Positions 34,457-42,740 of a DNA stretch of 64,000 bases are shown here, in pieces (the first letter of the stretch is position 1; every line of letters starts with the position of its first letter). The stretch lies in the NCBI RefSeq assembly GCF_005221385.1, contig NZ_CP039904.1:2090280-2154279 (forward strand). The letters run 5' to 3'. The notes below the pieces were generated by a model. The model worked only from the letters and a program-made list of their open reading frames with translations. It did no database searches and was not told where the DNA came from. This stretch comes from Agrobacterium tumefaciens. Lineage in GTDB: Bacteria; Pseudomonadota; Alphaproteobacteria; Rhizobiales; Rhizobiaceae. The position numbers were made by a program, and so were the translations under genes.

Positions 34457-36474
34457 TTGGCATTCCTATTCGATGGGGAGGTTGTCGAAACCGGAGGATC
34501 CGTCTCCGGTGCAAGGCACAGACGAAGAGCGGCCGCGTGCACCATGAGTTCCGTGTCGGCGTCCGTTACGCAGAGGTCCGCGGTTGAAAGAATAAAGGCG
34601 TCCAGCATACCAAGTGCACGCTCCATGGCCTCGCCACGCTTGGCGGGCGTCATCCGATACAAGAGCTCCAACGCCGAGAAGATAACTTCGGCCTGGACAC
34701 AAACAGGTATCGAGGCTTCATCTAAGCGCACCTGCATTGCCGTTATGTGCAGCCCCGCGCGCAGGTCCCTTATCAGGTCGGCATCGGAGGTGTCGGAGGT
34801 GGCAGGGAGTTTCGCCGCCCTGACTGCAAACATGCCTGCCACGTCGATGACGTGATGGCGCGTGACATGCGCGTCGGCATGCTGGCCCGCCGCGATCCCG
34901 GCAACATGCGCCCGTGTCACTGAGAAAAGCCTCCTGGCATTCGTCTCTGCTCTCACAGATCGAAAGATGCCGCACACCACGATCGCCCAGACCATCCCAA
35001 GAACAGTCGCGGTAGCCGAGTTTGCAAACGTCATGAAGTCGCTGCTCTGGTGTGCCTGAAGAGTAAGAAGAAGTGGAAAGTTTATACAAAGGCCCATGCC
35101 GACGATCGCAAGCGAAGGCACGGCAAGGCAAATCCCTGCAGGTATCAGGAAGAGGCCTAGTGCAGCGACAAGCGGCACAAAACCATCGATCGCCGGAAGG
35201 ATCGCGAAGGCATAGACGGACGCAGCGATGACCGACCCTAGGGTGACGTACACGAATTTGCGCATGGCTGGCACCGGATCGTCCATCGTCGCCAGAAGGC
35301 AGCAAAGTACGCCTGAAATCTGGGCAAATGTCATGCCATCGGTCCATCCGCTGGCGATCCAGAAGGCGATTGATGTTGTTAGGCAGATCGCAACCGCCAG
35401 TGCCGAAAGTAACGCCATGGCGATGTCAGCGTGCTGGGCTGGGATGTTTTCCCGACACGCGAAGCGACCAACTGCCCTCGCTGCATTCTCTTCCTTCAAA
35501 GCGTCTCGAAGCGACTGATACTCATGAGAAACTTGAGCAATATCTCGCAAGTTCCGCGAAACATTGGCAAGAAGAAGCACTTTCCATGATCGAGTCGCTT
35601 CGACAAAGGCTGGCGCCTCGGTTTTGATCCCGAAGAATTCCGGGGAGCTTAATGATGTTGATCCGATCGCCGCAATCATCGACATGGCCTGCTCCGTGCC
35701 CGGAGTATCGAGCCTGGTCAATACCCTTCGCTGATCCTCGAGTTCGCTCAACAACGGAAGAATGGCGACCATGCGGTGCTGCAGTGACCTCACAAGCGAA
35801 ACGGCAGCTCGATATCTCGACCCGTCATATCGAAGGTGGACTGTGAACGACCGCAGGTCCGCCGCTTCTGCCGCCAAGGCGTATCGTTCCGCTCTGTTTC
35901 GGGCTTGATCCGCCTTGGCGGTTGCAGTTGCCGCAAGGAGCGCCTGCGCCCTTGCCATCCAAGCATCGATCCGCCCGAGCAGTGCAGTGCCGACATGGAC
36001 TGGAAAAACAACGTGGCTGACGATCGAGGCACACAGGATCGCAAGTCCGATCTCCTCGACCCGCGCAACGACAGTGTCAAACGTGCTTGCCGGCGCCGTG
36101 ACAAGTGGAAATCCTGCGAGAAGCACGGTGTATCCGGCCAGCAGGGAAATATAGCTGCGGGGTGTGCGGTCAAGAAGGCTGATGAACGTGCATCCCGACA
36201 CCCACAAGATAATCGCTGCGGAAAGCAGTGCGGGTGAGTTCACGAGATTTGGGACCATAATGATGGTCGCCCCGCCCCCGATCAGCGTTCCCAGCAGTCG
36301 ATAGAATGATTTTGATGAGATGGCGCCCGAAAAGGGATGAGCAATGATGTAGACGGTTGAAACGGCCCAAAACGGTCGCGGCAGATCGAACCTTATCGCG
36401 ATGTAATAAGCAAGCATTGCCGCAAGGAACGTAAGCCCACGGTGAGGGCCGTCTTGCGAGCTTGATGCGAACAT
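34453..36474 (-). CDS. FUSC family efflux transporter, AaeB-like, 5' end replaced by IS66
   Basis: From TFLAAMLAYYIAIRFDLPRP onward this is a FUSC/AaeB inner-membrane transporter with two clusters of transmembrane helices (about 10-170 and 350-490) and cytosolic domains. The native first 17 codons lie at 38998-39050, on the other side of the IS66 element; the insertion hits codon 18. The frame stays open into the left end of the IS, which offers ATG 36474 or GTG 36495 as new starts and adds an IS-derived N-terminus (MFASSSQDGPHRGL). The product may still fold, since only the cytosolic N-tail is altered. Promoter supply from the IS would decide expression. Confidence 0.75.
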   Translation of the reverse strand: MFASSSQDGPHRGLTFLAAMLAYYIAIRFDLPRPFWAVSTVYIIAHPFSGAISSKSFYRLLGTLIGGGATIIMVPNLVNSPALLSAAIILWVSGCTFISLLDRTPRSYISLLAGYTVLLAGFPLVTAPASTFDTVVARVEEIGLAILCASIVSHVVFPVHVGTALLGRIDAWMARAQALLAATATAKADQARNRAERYALAAEAADLRSFTVHLRYDGSRYRAAVSLVRSLQHRMVAILPLLSELEDQRRVLTRLDTPGTEQAMSMIAAIGSTSLSSPEFFGIKTEAPAFVEATRSWKVLLLANVSRNLRDIAQVSHEYQSLRDALKEENAARAVGRFACRENIPAQHADIAMALLSALAVAICLTTSIAFWIASGWTDGMTFAQISGVLCCLLATMDDPVPAMRKFVYVTLGSVIAASVYAFAILPAIDGFVPLVAALGLFLIPAGICLAVPSLAIVGMGLCINFPLLLTLQAHQSSDFMTFANSATATVLGMVWAIVVCGIFRSVRAETNARRLFSVTRAHVAGIAAGQHADAHVTRHHVIDVAGMFAVRAAKLPATSDTSDADLIRDLRAGLHITAMQVRLDEASIPVCVQAEVIFSALELLYRMTPAKRGEAMERALGMLDAFILSTADLCVTDADTELMVHAAALRLCLAPETDPPVSTTSPSNRNAK
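36423..36430 (+). repeat. IS66 target-site duplication, left copy
   Basis: CAAGGAAC directly precedes the left IS end and is repeated exactly at 38990-38997. Eight base pairs is the length usual for IS66 elements, so the insertion is complete and recent enough to keep an exact duplication. Confidence 0.95.
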
Positions 36475-36508
36475 CGGAAGTCCTAGTGCAAACACTAGGA
36501 GTAGTCCT

Positions 36509-36919
36509 ATGACGAAGCATCCGATTGAAGTGATCACGTCTGTCGAGCGCCGTCGGCGCTGGTCTCGCGAGGACAAAGAGCGGCTAGTTGCAGCCTGCCT
36601 TGAGCCTGGTGCGGTTCTTTCCGAGATTGCCCGTGCGGCCGGCATCCACGTGAGCCAGCTCTTTCGGTGGCGCAAGGAACTCTGCCGAATCGAGGAACCG
36701 AGGCCTGATACGGCGAGCACGTTGGTGCCCGTGATCGTGTCGGAGGCCTCGCCGGCAGTCCAGCCCGCCGCCACGGAAACGCCAGTCGCGCCGCAACCCC
36801 GTCGGAAGCGTAGCGATGTGACGATTGAGCTGGGCCGCGGTCGCCGTGTCCGTGTGGACAGCGACATCGACACGGAGGCGCTCGGTCGCATTCTCGACTG
36901 TGTGCTGGGTCGGCGATGA
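36509..36919 (+). CDS. tnpA: IS66 TnpA, helix-turn-helix accessory protein
   Basis: This 136-aa protein has the IS66 Orf1/TnpA pattern RRWSREDKERLVAACLEPG followed by a helix-turn-helix IARAAGIHVSQLFRWRKEL. It assists transposition, probably by binding the ends. Its stop overlaps the tnpB start by four bases (ATGA), the usual coupling in this family. Confidence 0.93.
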   Translation: MTKHPIEVITSVERRRRWSREDKERLVAACLEPGAVLSEIARAAGIHVSQLFRWRKELCRIEEPRPDTASTLVPVIVSEASPAVQPAATETPVAPQPRRKRSDVTIELGRGRRVRVDSDIDTEALGRILDCVLGRR

Positions 36920-37263
36920 TCCCGGTCCCCGCTGGTGTGAAGGTCTGGCTGGCGACAGGCCATACAGACATGCGCAAGGGTTTCCCTGGTCTGTCACTGA
37001 TGGTGCAAGAGACGCTGAAGCGCGATCCGATGTGCGGACACCTGTTCGTCTTCCGCGGTCGTGGCGGTGGCCTGATCAAGGTCATCTGGCATGATGGCCA
37101 AGGAGCCTGCCTGTTCACGAAGAAGCTGGAACGTGGACGCTTCATATGGCCATCGTCGGCCGATGGGACGGTCGTGATTACCCCTGGGCAACTCGGTTAT
37201 TTGCTGGAAGGGATCGACTGGCGGATGCCGCAAAAAACCTGGCGACCGACGTCGGCCGGATAA
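36916..37263 (+). CDS. tnpB: IS66 TnpB accessory protein (Orf2)
   Basis: This 115-aa protein begins MIPVPAGVKVWLATGHTDMR, the conserved start of IS66 Orf2 proteins, and continues with HLFVFRGRGGGLIKVIWHDG. It is needed for transposition in the family, although its biochemical role is not settled. It is translationally coupled to tnpA and lies 45 bp before tnpC. Confidence 0.95.
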   Translation: MIPVPAGVKVWLATGHTDMRKGFPGLSLMVQETLKRDPMCGHLFVFRGRGGGLIKVIWHDGQGACLFTKKLERGRFIWPSSADGTVVITPGQLGYLLEGIDWRMPQKTWRPTSAG

Positions 37264-37308
37264 GCAAAAACGCTGGAATCGCTGGATGGAATATGATTCC
37301 ATCAGGTC

Positions 37309-38964
37309 ATGGACGATGCGGCTGAACAGCTTCCCGACGACCTTGCCGGCGCACTTGCGGCCCTGGCGGCGGAGCGTGCTCTGCGGATTGCGGCCGAGGC
37401 AGAGGCCGCGACCGCCAAGGCAGAGGCCGCCAGCGCGAAGGCGCTCGTATCGCATTCCGAGGCGCTAATCGCGCGGTTGAAGCTGGAGATCGAGAAGGTC
37501 CGCCGCGAGCTCTACGGCAGCCGCTCCGAGCGCAAAGCGCGGCTTCTCGAACAGATGGAACTGCAGCTCGAGGAGCTGGAGGCTGATGCTGGCGAAGATG
37601 AACTGGCGGCGGAGATCGCAGCCAATGCCTCGACCGTCAGGGCCTTCGAGCGCAAGCGACCATCACGGAAACCGTTCCCCGAACATCTGCCGCGCGAGCG
37701 CGTCGTCATCGCTGCCCCGACGAGTTGCCCCTGCTGCGGCTCGGCCAAGCTGTCGAAGCTCGGTGAGGACATCACGGAGACCCTGGAGGTCATCCCGCGT
37801 CAGTGGAAGGTCATTCAGACCGTGCGGGAGAAGTTCTCCTGCCGCGAATGCGAGAAGATCTCGCAGCCGCCAGCACCCTTCCATGTGACGCCGCGCGGCT
37901 TTGCCGGCCCGAACCTTCTGGCGATGATCCTGTTCGAGAAGTTCGCCCAGCATCAGCCGCTCAATCGCCAGAGCGAGCGCTATGCCCGCGAGGGGATCGA
38001 CCTCAGCATGTCGACGCTGGCCGATCAGGTCGGCGCTTGTGCAGCGGCCCTGAAGCCAATCCATTCGTTAATCGAGGCCCATGTCCTGGCGGCCGAGCGA
38101 CTGCATGGCGACGACACGACCGTGCCGATCCTGGCGAAGGGAAAGACCGATACGGGCCGCATCTGGACCTATGTCCGGGATGACCGGCCGTTTGGCGGGC
38201 TGTCACCGCCTGCGGCTTTGTTCTACGCATCGCGAGACCGGCGACAGGAGCATCCCGAACGCCACCTGAAGACCTTCTCCGGCATTCTGCAGGCGGATGC
38301 CTATGGCGGCTACAATCCGCTGTTCAAGGTAGATCGCGATCCCGCGCCTCTGCGCCAAGCACTTTGCTGGGCACATTCACGCCGCAAGTTCTTCGTGCTG
38401 GCCGACATCGCCGCGAACGCCAAACGTGGCAGCAAAGCTGCGCCGATCTCGCCAATGGCATTGGAGGCCGTCAAACGGATCGATGCCCTGTTCTATGTCG
38501 AACGGGAGATCAACGGTCTTGCCGCCGAGCAGCGTCTGGAGCGCCGCCGCAAAGACAGCCAGCCACTCGCCGAAGAGCTGCATGATTGGCTCCAAACCGA
38601 GCGGGCAAAATTGTCGCGCAGTTCTCCCGTCGCCGAGGTGATAGATTACATGCTCAAGCGATGGGATGGCTTCACGTCATTCCTGGAAGACGGCCGGATT
38701 TGCCTGACGAACAATGCTGCCGAACGAGCGCTCAGAGGCTTTGCGCTCGGCAGGAAGTCATGGCTGTTTGCCGGATCGGATCGTGGTGCTGAACGTGCGG
38801 CGTTCATGGCGACACTGATCATGAGCGCCAAGTTCAATGACATCGACCCGCAGGCCTGGCTTGCCGACGTCCTTGCCAACATTGCGGACACGCCGATCAG
38901 CAGGCTCGAGCAATTGCTGCCGTGGAACTGGACACCCAAGACGCTGAGTGCTCAGGCGGCCTGA
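37309..38964 (+). CDS. tnpC: IS66 TnpC transposase, DDE type
   Basis: The 551-aa transposase has an N-terminal coiled-coil leucine-rich region (about 10-90), the zinc-finger CPCCGSAKL with a later FSCREC, then the DDE catalytic core starting near AAERLHGDDTTVPIL, with QADAYGGYN as a second acidic motif, and a C-terminal TNNAAERALRG followed by the short IS66 C-terminal domain (LADVLANIADTPI, then LLPWNW). The length is normal and no disruption is seen. Confidence 0.95.
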   Translation: MDDAAEQLPDDLAGALAALAAERALRIAAEAEAATAKAEAASAKALVSHSEALIARLKLEIEKVRRELYGSRSERKARLLEQMELQLEELEADAGEDELAAEIAANASTVRAFERKRPSRKPFPEHLPRERVVIAAPTSCPCCGSAKLSKLGEDITETLEVIPRQWKVIQTVREKFSCRECEKISQPPAPFHVTPRGFAGPNLLAMILFEKFAQHQPLNRQSERYAREGIDLSMSTLADQVGACAAALKPIHSLIEAHVLAAERLHGDDTTVPILAKGKTDTGRIWTYVRDDRPFGGLSPPAALFYASRDRRQEHPERHLKTFSGILQADAYGGYNPLFKVDRDPAPLRQALCWAHSRRKFFVLADIAANAKRGSKAAPISPMALEAVKRIDALFYVEREINGLAAEQRLERRRKDSQPLAEELHDWLQTERAKLSRSSPVAEVIDYMLKRWDGFTSFLEDGRICLTNNAAERALRGFALGRKSWLFAGSDRGAERAAFMATLIMSAKFNDIDPQAWLADVLANIADTPISRLEQLLPWNWTPKTLSAQAA

Positions 38965-38989
38965 CCTGCGGCCTTCGCCGGATGCTTAC

Positions 38990-38997
38990 CAAGGAAC
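38990..38997 (+). repeat. IS66 target-site duplication, right copy
   Basis: CAAGGAAC follows the right IS end and equals the left flank, proving one transposition event. Confidence 0.95.
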
Positions 38998-39050
38998 GTC
39001 TTCAATGAAAAAATCACGTTCCCGGGGGTGACAAAGGTTCGAGCGCTCAT
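38990..39050 (-). pseudogene. 5' fragment of the FUSC gene cut off by IS66
   Basis: Reading from an ATG at 39050 toward the IS, the codons spell MSARTFVTPGNVIFSLK and then T at the IS junction; when the IS and one duplication are removed they run in frame into FLAAMLAYYIAIRF of the large FUSC part. This pattern (FSLKTFLAAMLA) is the usual beginning of FUSC transporters, which shows the original start. Without the IS the gene would be about 677 codons long. Confidence 0.85.
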
Positions 39051-39482
39051 AAGTCATCCACCGGGTGAGCGTCGACCTGCGTCGCGCCTCTGTCACCCCT
39101 GGAGGTGGTCAGTCCATAGAGTTCAGGCGAGACGTAGCAAAAAAACGGTGTCGCTAAGCATGCATGCATATAAGCATCCGACAGATCAGCGCGTGAAACG
39201 ACCGACGGTGTCCGTGATCGGCGGGCAAACCAAACGCCAACTCTCTCAAGGAAGGTTTTTACGGCCATTCGCGCGATAGCTATGCGGCTGGCCCCGCGAC
39301 CCACGCTGTCTGGAAGCATGATGCAATGCTTGGAATCACACGTCTGAGGCAATCGAATTTCTGTCTGAAAGATATCAGACCAGTATCCAGGCTCATGATG
39401 TTGCACCGACATTGTCGTTCTCCGAATTATCTGGAATGACTCTATCGACAAAGCCTGTTGATGAATTTAGATATCCTCTCAA
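39051..39482. other. Divergent promoter region of efflux operon and AraC gene
   Basis: These 432 bases separate the original FUSC start from the divergent AraC gene and probably contain both promoters. A minus-strand frame (39047-39451) ends in a 4-bp overlap with the FUSC ATG, but I cannot assign it to a family and do not call it a gene. Confidence 0.45.
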
Positions 39483-40289
39483 ATGATGACTAAATTCCAC
39501 CATCCACCTTTATCCCTTTCTGCAGCCTTGGACGACCACGACCTAGAAAAGTCCGCGGCGCGAGTGCACGCTGTGAGGATCGATGTATCCCAGAACGAAC
39601 GGGAGGCACCTGAACACCGCCACCAAAAAGGACAGCTTGTCATGGCCTCACGGGGCGGCGTGACCTGTCGCGTTCCAAGCGGGATGTGGATGGTGCCGCC
39701 CCATTGCGGCGTCTGGGTTCCCGGTGGCATGCCGCATAGCAACGTGGCAACCGCCAACGCCCGTTTGTTTTTTCTGTTCATCGAGCCGGGCGCTGCCGAT
39801 CTGCCGGATCGGTGCTGCACACTGTCTCTATCACCGCTCATCCGGGAACTTATCATTGAGATGGCTAGTCAGCCTGCAGCAGTGACCGCAGATTCAGAAC
39901 TCATGGCAACACTGCTTCTGTCGGCATTGCCGCAGATGCCGATAGAACATCTTCATCTCCCGCTTACAGATGAGCCCCGGCTTGTGCGGATTGCATCAGA
40001 GCTGGCCGACCACCCTGCCGATCGCAGTACGATGGCGCTATGGGCAAGGCGGGTCGGGATGAGTGAGAATTCGCTCGCACGTCTCGTCCAGCACCAGACC
40101 GGCCTCACATTCGGTCGTTGGCGACAGCAGCTGCAATTGATCGTCGCAATCCGTAGCCTTGCGGCCGGGTCGACAGTTCAGCAGGTTTCGGGCGACCTTG
40201 GATATGAATCCGTGTCTGCGTTTATCACCATGTTCAAGAAAGCACTTGGCACATCGCCAGCCAGATATTTAGGTAACTTTGAGCGGTAG
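39483..40289 (+). CDS. AraC family transcriptional regulator
   Basis: The 268-aa protein has an N-terminal cupin ligand domain (EHRHQKGQLVMASRGGVTCRV, near 41-61, and HCGVWVPGGMPHS) and a C-terminal AraC DNA-binding domain with two helix-turn-helix units (STMALWARRVGMSENSLARL, then QQVSGDLGYESVSAFITMF). The second ATG, one codon later, is an equal start. It is divergent from the FUSC-DUF1656-HlyD operon and so probably controls it, sensing an aromatic or similar compound. The gene is intact and of normal length. Confidence 0.92.
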   Translation: MMTKFHHPPLSLSAALDDHDLEKSAARVHAVRIDVSQNEREAPEHRHQKGQLVMASRGGVTCRVPSGMWMVPPHCGVWVPGGMPHSNVATANARLFFLFIEPGAADLPDRCCTLSLSPLIRELIIEMASQPAAVTADSELMATLLLSALPQMPIEHLHLPLTDEPRLVRIASELADHPADRSTMALWARRVGMSENSLARLVQHQTGLTFGRWRQQLQLIVAIRSLAAGSTVQQVSGDLGYESVSAFITMFKKALGTSPARYLGNFER

Positions 40290-40328
40290 CATCATGAAAT
40301 TCAGCTATCACCTGAAAGGGGATAAAGC

Positions 40329-40703
40329 ATGTTCACCCACGTCATGATCGGCAGTAACGACTTGGAACGATCCAGAAAATTCTACGACGCAACCTTTGTT
40401 GCCCTAGGGGGCAAGCCCGGCGAGATGGATGCGAGAGGTCGACTGATCTACGCTCATGAAGGAGGGCAGTTGATGATAACGAAACCGATCGACGGGAAGC
40501 CGGCGACCGCTGCCAATGGCGGAACGATCGGTATTGCGGCGACGACCCCCGACCATGTCGTGGCATGGCATGCCGCTGGTGTCGCACATGGCGGCATGGC
40601 AATCGAGAACCCGCCCACGGAACGTCCAAACGGTGCGTTCGTCGCATATCTTCGCGACCCCGACGGAAACAAACTTTCCGCGCGGACGCATCAGTTGAAA
40701 TGA
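40329..40703 (+). CDS. VOC family protein (glyoxalase/dioxygenase fold)
   Basis: This 124-aa protein has a single vicinal-oxygen-chelate domain: MFTHVMIGSNDLERSRKFYD at the start (with a metal-binding H4), and VAYLRDPDGNKLSA at the end with the conserved DPDGN block. Members include glyoxalase I and antibiotic-binding proteins; the activity of this one cannot be told. It starts 39 bp after the AraC gene and may be co-transcribed with it. Confidence 0.9.
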   Translation: MFTHVMIGSNDLERSRKFYDATFVALGGKPGEMDARGRLIYAHEGGQLMITKPIDGKPATAANGGTIGIAATTPDHVVAWHAAGVAHGGMAIENPPTERPNGAFVAYLRDPDGNKLSARTHQLK

Positions 40704-41157
40704 GGTTGCTCAGCGTCGCGCCTAGTGATCAAGGACGGGAGGGTGAGCGGGCGTGTAGCGTGGGTCTGGATCGCCTCTAAAAATACCGAATCGGAGGTTT
40801 TGCATTCCCAGCCTGAGTAATAAAGAGAATACATGCAGTCAGCATGTCGTCGGTATGTAGCTTCCCAAACCTGATTGATGATTTTGGCGGCTATGCGACT
40901 TTGTCTTGCGGCAGGAACAGATCATAGTGCTGCTACACGACGTCAGGCGTATCTTGAATGGCATAGCAACCGACCCGGGATTCACCACAAAGCGCCGCAG
41001 GAGGGACGTAAGTCCCAACCGGTAGCTGATTTAGGCGCCCTGTCTAGAAGACCTATCGGGGAACTCCCACTCCCGATCATCCGTTTATAACGATCCGCGA
41101 TCTCGCTCCGGTGATACGAGACCTTTGGTTTCTCCAACCGATGAAGTGGAACTGATC
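40704..41157. other. Intergenic region upstream of the aldehyde oxidase operon
   Basis: These 454 bases contain no supported gene and probably the promoter of the following five-gene operon. A short open stretch near 40930-41030 has no recognised family. Confidence 0.4.
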
Positions 41158-41793
41158 ATGCCAGGCACCAGTCAATTTGAACTTTCACGCCGGAATTTAC
41201 TTATCTCTTCTGCCGCCACCGTCGCTGCCACCACTGTCACCAGGGCAGCGGCAGCCCAGTCCGCAGGAGAAACCATGAATCACATGTCAAACGTATCGCT
41301 GAAGGTCAACGGGCAAATCCGCGACCTAGAGGTTGATAATCGGACGACCCTTCTCGACGCTCTGCGCGAGCATCTTCACCTGACCGGCACCAAGAAGGGG
41401 TGCGATCACGGTCAGTGTGGGGCGTGCACGGTGATGGTCGGTGGACGCCGCATCAACTCGTGCCTTTCGCTGGCCGTGATGCACGATGGTGACGAAGTGA
41501 CGACGATCGAGGGTCTCGGACAACCCGGCAATCTGCACACGATGCAGGCTGCGTTCGTCAAGCATGACGGCTTCCAGTGTGGCTACTGTACGCCAGGGCA
41601 AATCTGTTCCTCCGTGGCGGTGCTCGAGGAGATCAGGGCGAACGTCCCGAGCCACGTCACTGGCGATCTCAATGCGCAGACCACGATTAGCGAGGCGGAA
41701 ATTCGCGAGCGGATGAGCGGCAACATCTGTCGCTGCGGCGCTTATTCCAACATCGTCGAGGCCATCGTAGAAGTCGCGGGGACAAAAGCATGA
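41158..41793 (+). CDS. paoA: Periplasmic aldehyde oxidoreductase, 2Fe-2S subunit
   Basis: The start at 41158 gives a 211-aa protein with a twin-arginine signal ([18 protein letters not shown]), so the complex is exported folded. Two iron-sulfur motifs follow: plant-type C-DHGQCGAC with a later C, and CGYC with ICRCG near the C-terminus. This is the small subunit of PaoABC/YagTSR-type enzymes, carrying electrons from the molybdenum site. It overlaps the next gene by four bases. Confidence 0.92.
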   Translation: MPGTSQFELSRRNLLISSAATVAATTVTRAAAAQSAGETMNHMSNVSLKVNGQIRDLEVDNRTTLLDALREHLHLTGTKKGCDHGQCGACTVMVGGRRINSCLSLAVMHDGDEVTTIEGLGQPGNLHTMQAAFVKHDGFQCGYCTPGQICSSVAVLEEIRANVPSHVTGDLNAQTTISEAEIRERMSGNICRCGAYSNIVEAIVEVAGTKA

Positions 41794-42740
41794 AAGCCTT
41801 CACCTACGAAAAGGCCTCATCTATTGAGGCTGCAACCAAGGCGGCCGTCTCGAACTCCGAGGCAAAGTTTATTGCCGGTGGCACCAATCTTCTCGACCTG
41901 ATGAAACTTGAGATCGAGACGCCGACACATCTGATCGACGTGAATGGTCTCGGTCTCGACACGATAGAAAAGACGTCTGAGGGAGGCCTGCGCATTGGAG
42001 CGCTGGTTCGCAACACCAACCTTGCCGCCGACGTAACCGTCCGGCGCGACTATGGGCTCCTGTCACGCGCCTTGCTCGCTGGCGCTTCGGGCCAGCTTCG
42101 CAACAAGGCGACGACCGCAGGTAACCTCTTGCAGCGCACACGCTGTCCATATTTCTATGACACCGCACAGCCCTGCAACAAGCGCTCGCCGGGAAGTGGC
42201 TGTTCCGCCATCGGCGGCTTCAGTCGCCAGCACGCCGTGGTGGGGGTGAGCGACACCTGTATCGCAACGCATCCGAGCGACATGGCGATCGCCATGCGCG
42301 CACTCGATGCGCTCGTCGAGACCGTAAAGCCGGATGGCAGCCGCCGAACAATCCAGATCGCCGACTTCTATCGCTTGCCCGGCGATACGCCCGAAATCGA
42401 AACGGTCCTGGAGAAGGGCGAGTTCATTACCGCAGTGGTGCTACCGCCGGCGATCGGAGGAAAGCATATCTATCGCAAGGTCCGCGACCGAGCTTCCTAC
42501 GCGTTCGCGCTGGTCTCTGTTGGTGCAGTCATTCAGCCGGACGGCACAGGGCGGGTGGCAGTTGGTGGCGTCGCTCACAAGCCGTGGCGCCTCGAAGCTG
42601 CGGACGAGGAACTCTCCAAGGGAGTAAAGGTCGCAGCGAACGCTCTCCTCGCCGACGCTCATCCTACCGAGCAGAACAAGTTCAAGATCGATCTCGTTGA
42701 GCGCACACTCGGCGCCGTGATCGCCGAAGCGAGAGGATGA
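41790..42740 (+). CDS. paoB: Aldehyde oxidoreductase FAD-binding subunit
   Basis: This 316-aa protein is the FAD subunit: [19 protein letters not shown] near 28-46 binds the FAD pyrophosphate, and [20 protein letters not shown] near 97-116 is the second flavin motif. Between them and the C-domain lies the cysteine set [12 protein letters not shown] and NKRSPGSGC, typical of PaoB-type subunits that hold an additional 4Fe-4S cluster. It overlaps the large-subunit gene by four bases. Confidence 0.92.
   Translation: MKAFTYEKASSIEAATKAAVSNSEAKFIAGGTNLLDLMKLEIETPTHLIDVNGLGLDTIEKTSEGGLRIGALVRNTNLAADVTVRRDYGLLSRALLAGASGQLRNKATTAGNLLQRTRCPYFYDTAQPCNKRSPGSGCSAIGGFSRQHAVVGVSDTCIATHPSDMAIAMRALDALVETVKPDGSRRTIQIADFYRLPGDTPEIETVLEKGEFITAVVLPPAIGGKHIYRKVRDRASYAFALVSVGAVIQPDGTGRVAVGGVAHKPWRLEAADEELSKGVKVAANALLADAHPTEQNKFKIDLVERTLGAVIAEARG

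Larger units (their letters stand above)
36431..38989 (+). mobile_element. Complete IS66 family element
   Basis: A 2559-bp element bounded by imperfect inverted repeats: left GTAAGCCCACGGTGAGGGCC and right (complement) GTAAGCATCCGGCGAAGGCC, identical at 15 of 20 positions. It carries tnpA, tnpB and tnpC in the standard order with intact frames, and is flanked by an 8-bp duplication. It has split the FUSC gene. All parts look functional, so it may be active. Confidence 0.95.

Noticed and set aside
39047..39451. Minus-strand frame overlapping the native FUSC ATG by four bases
   Set aside because: The overlap is attractive, but the 134-residue product fits no family, has no ribosome-binding site, and fills the divergent promoter region.
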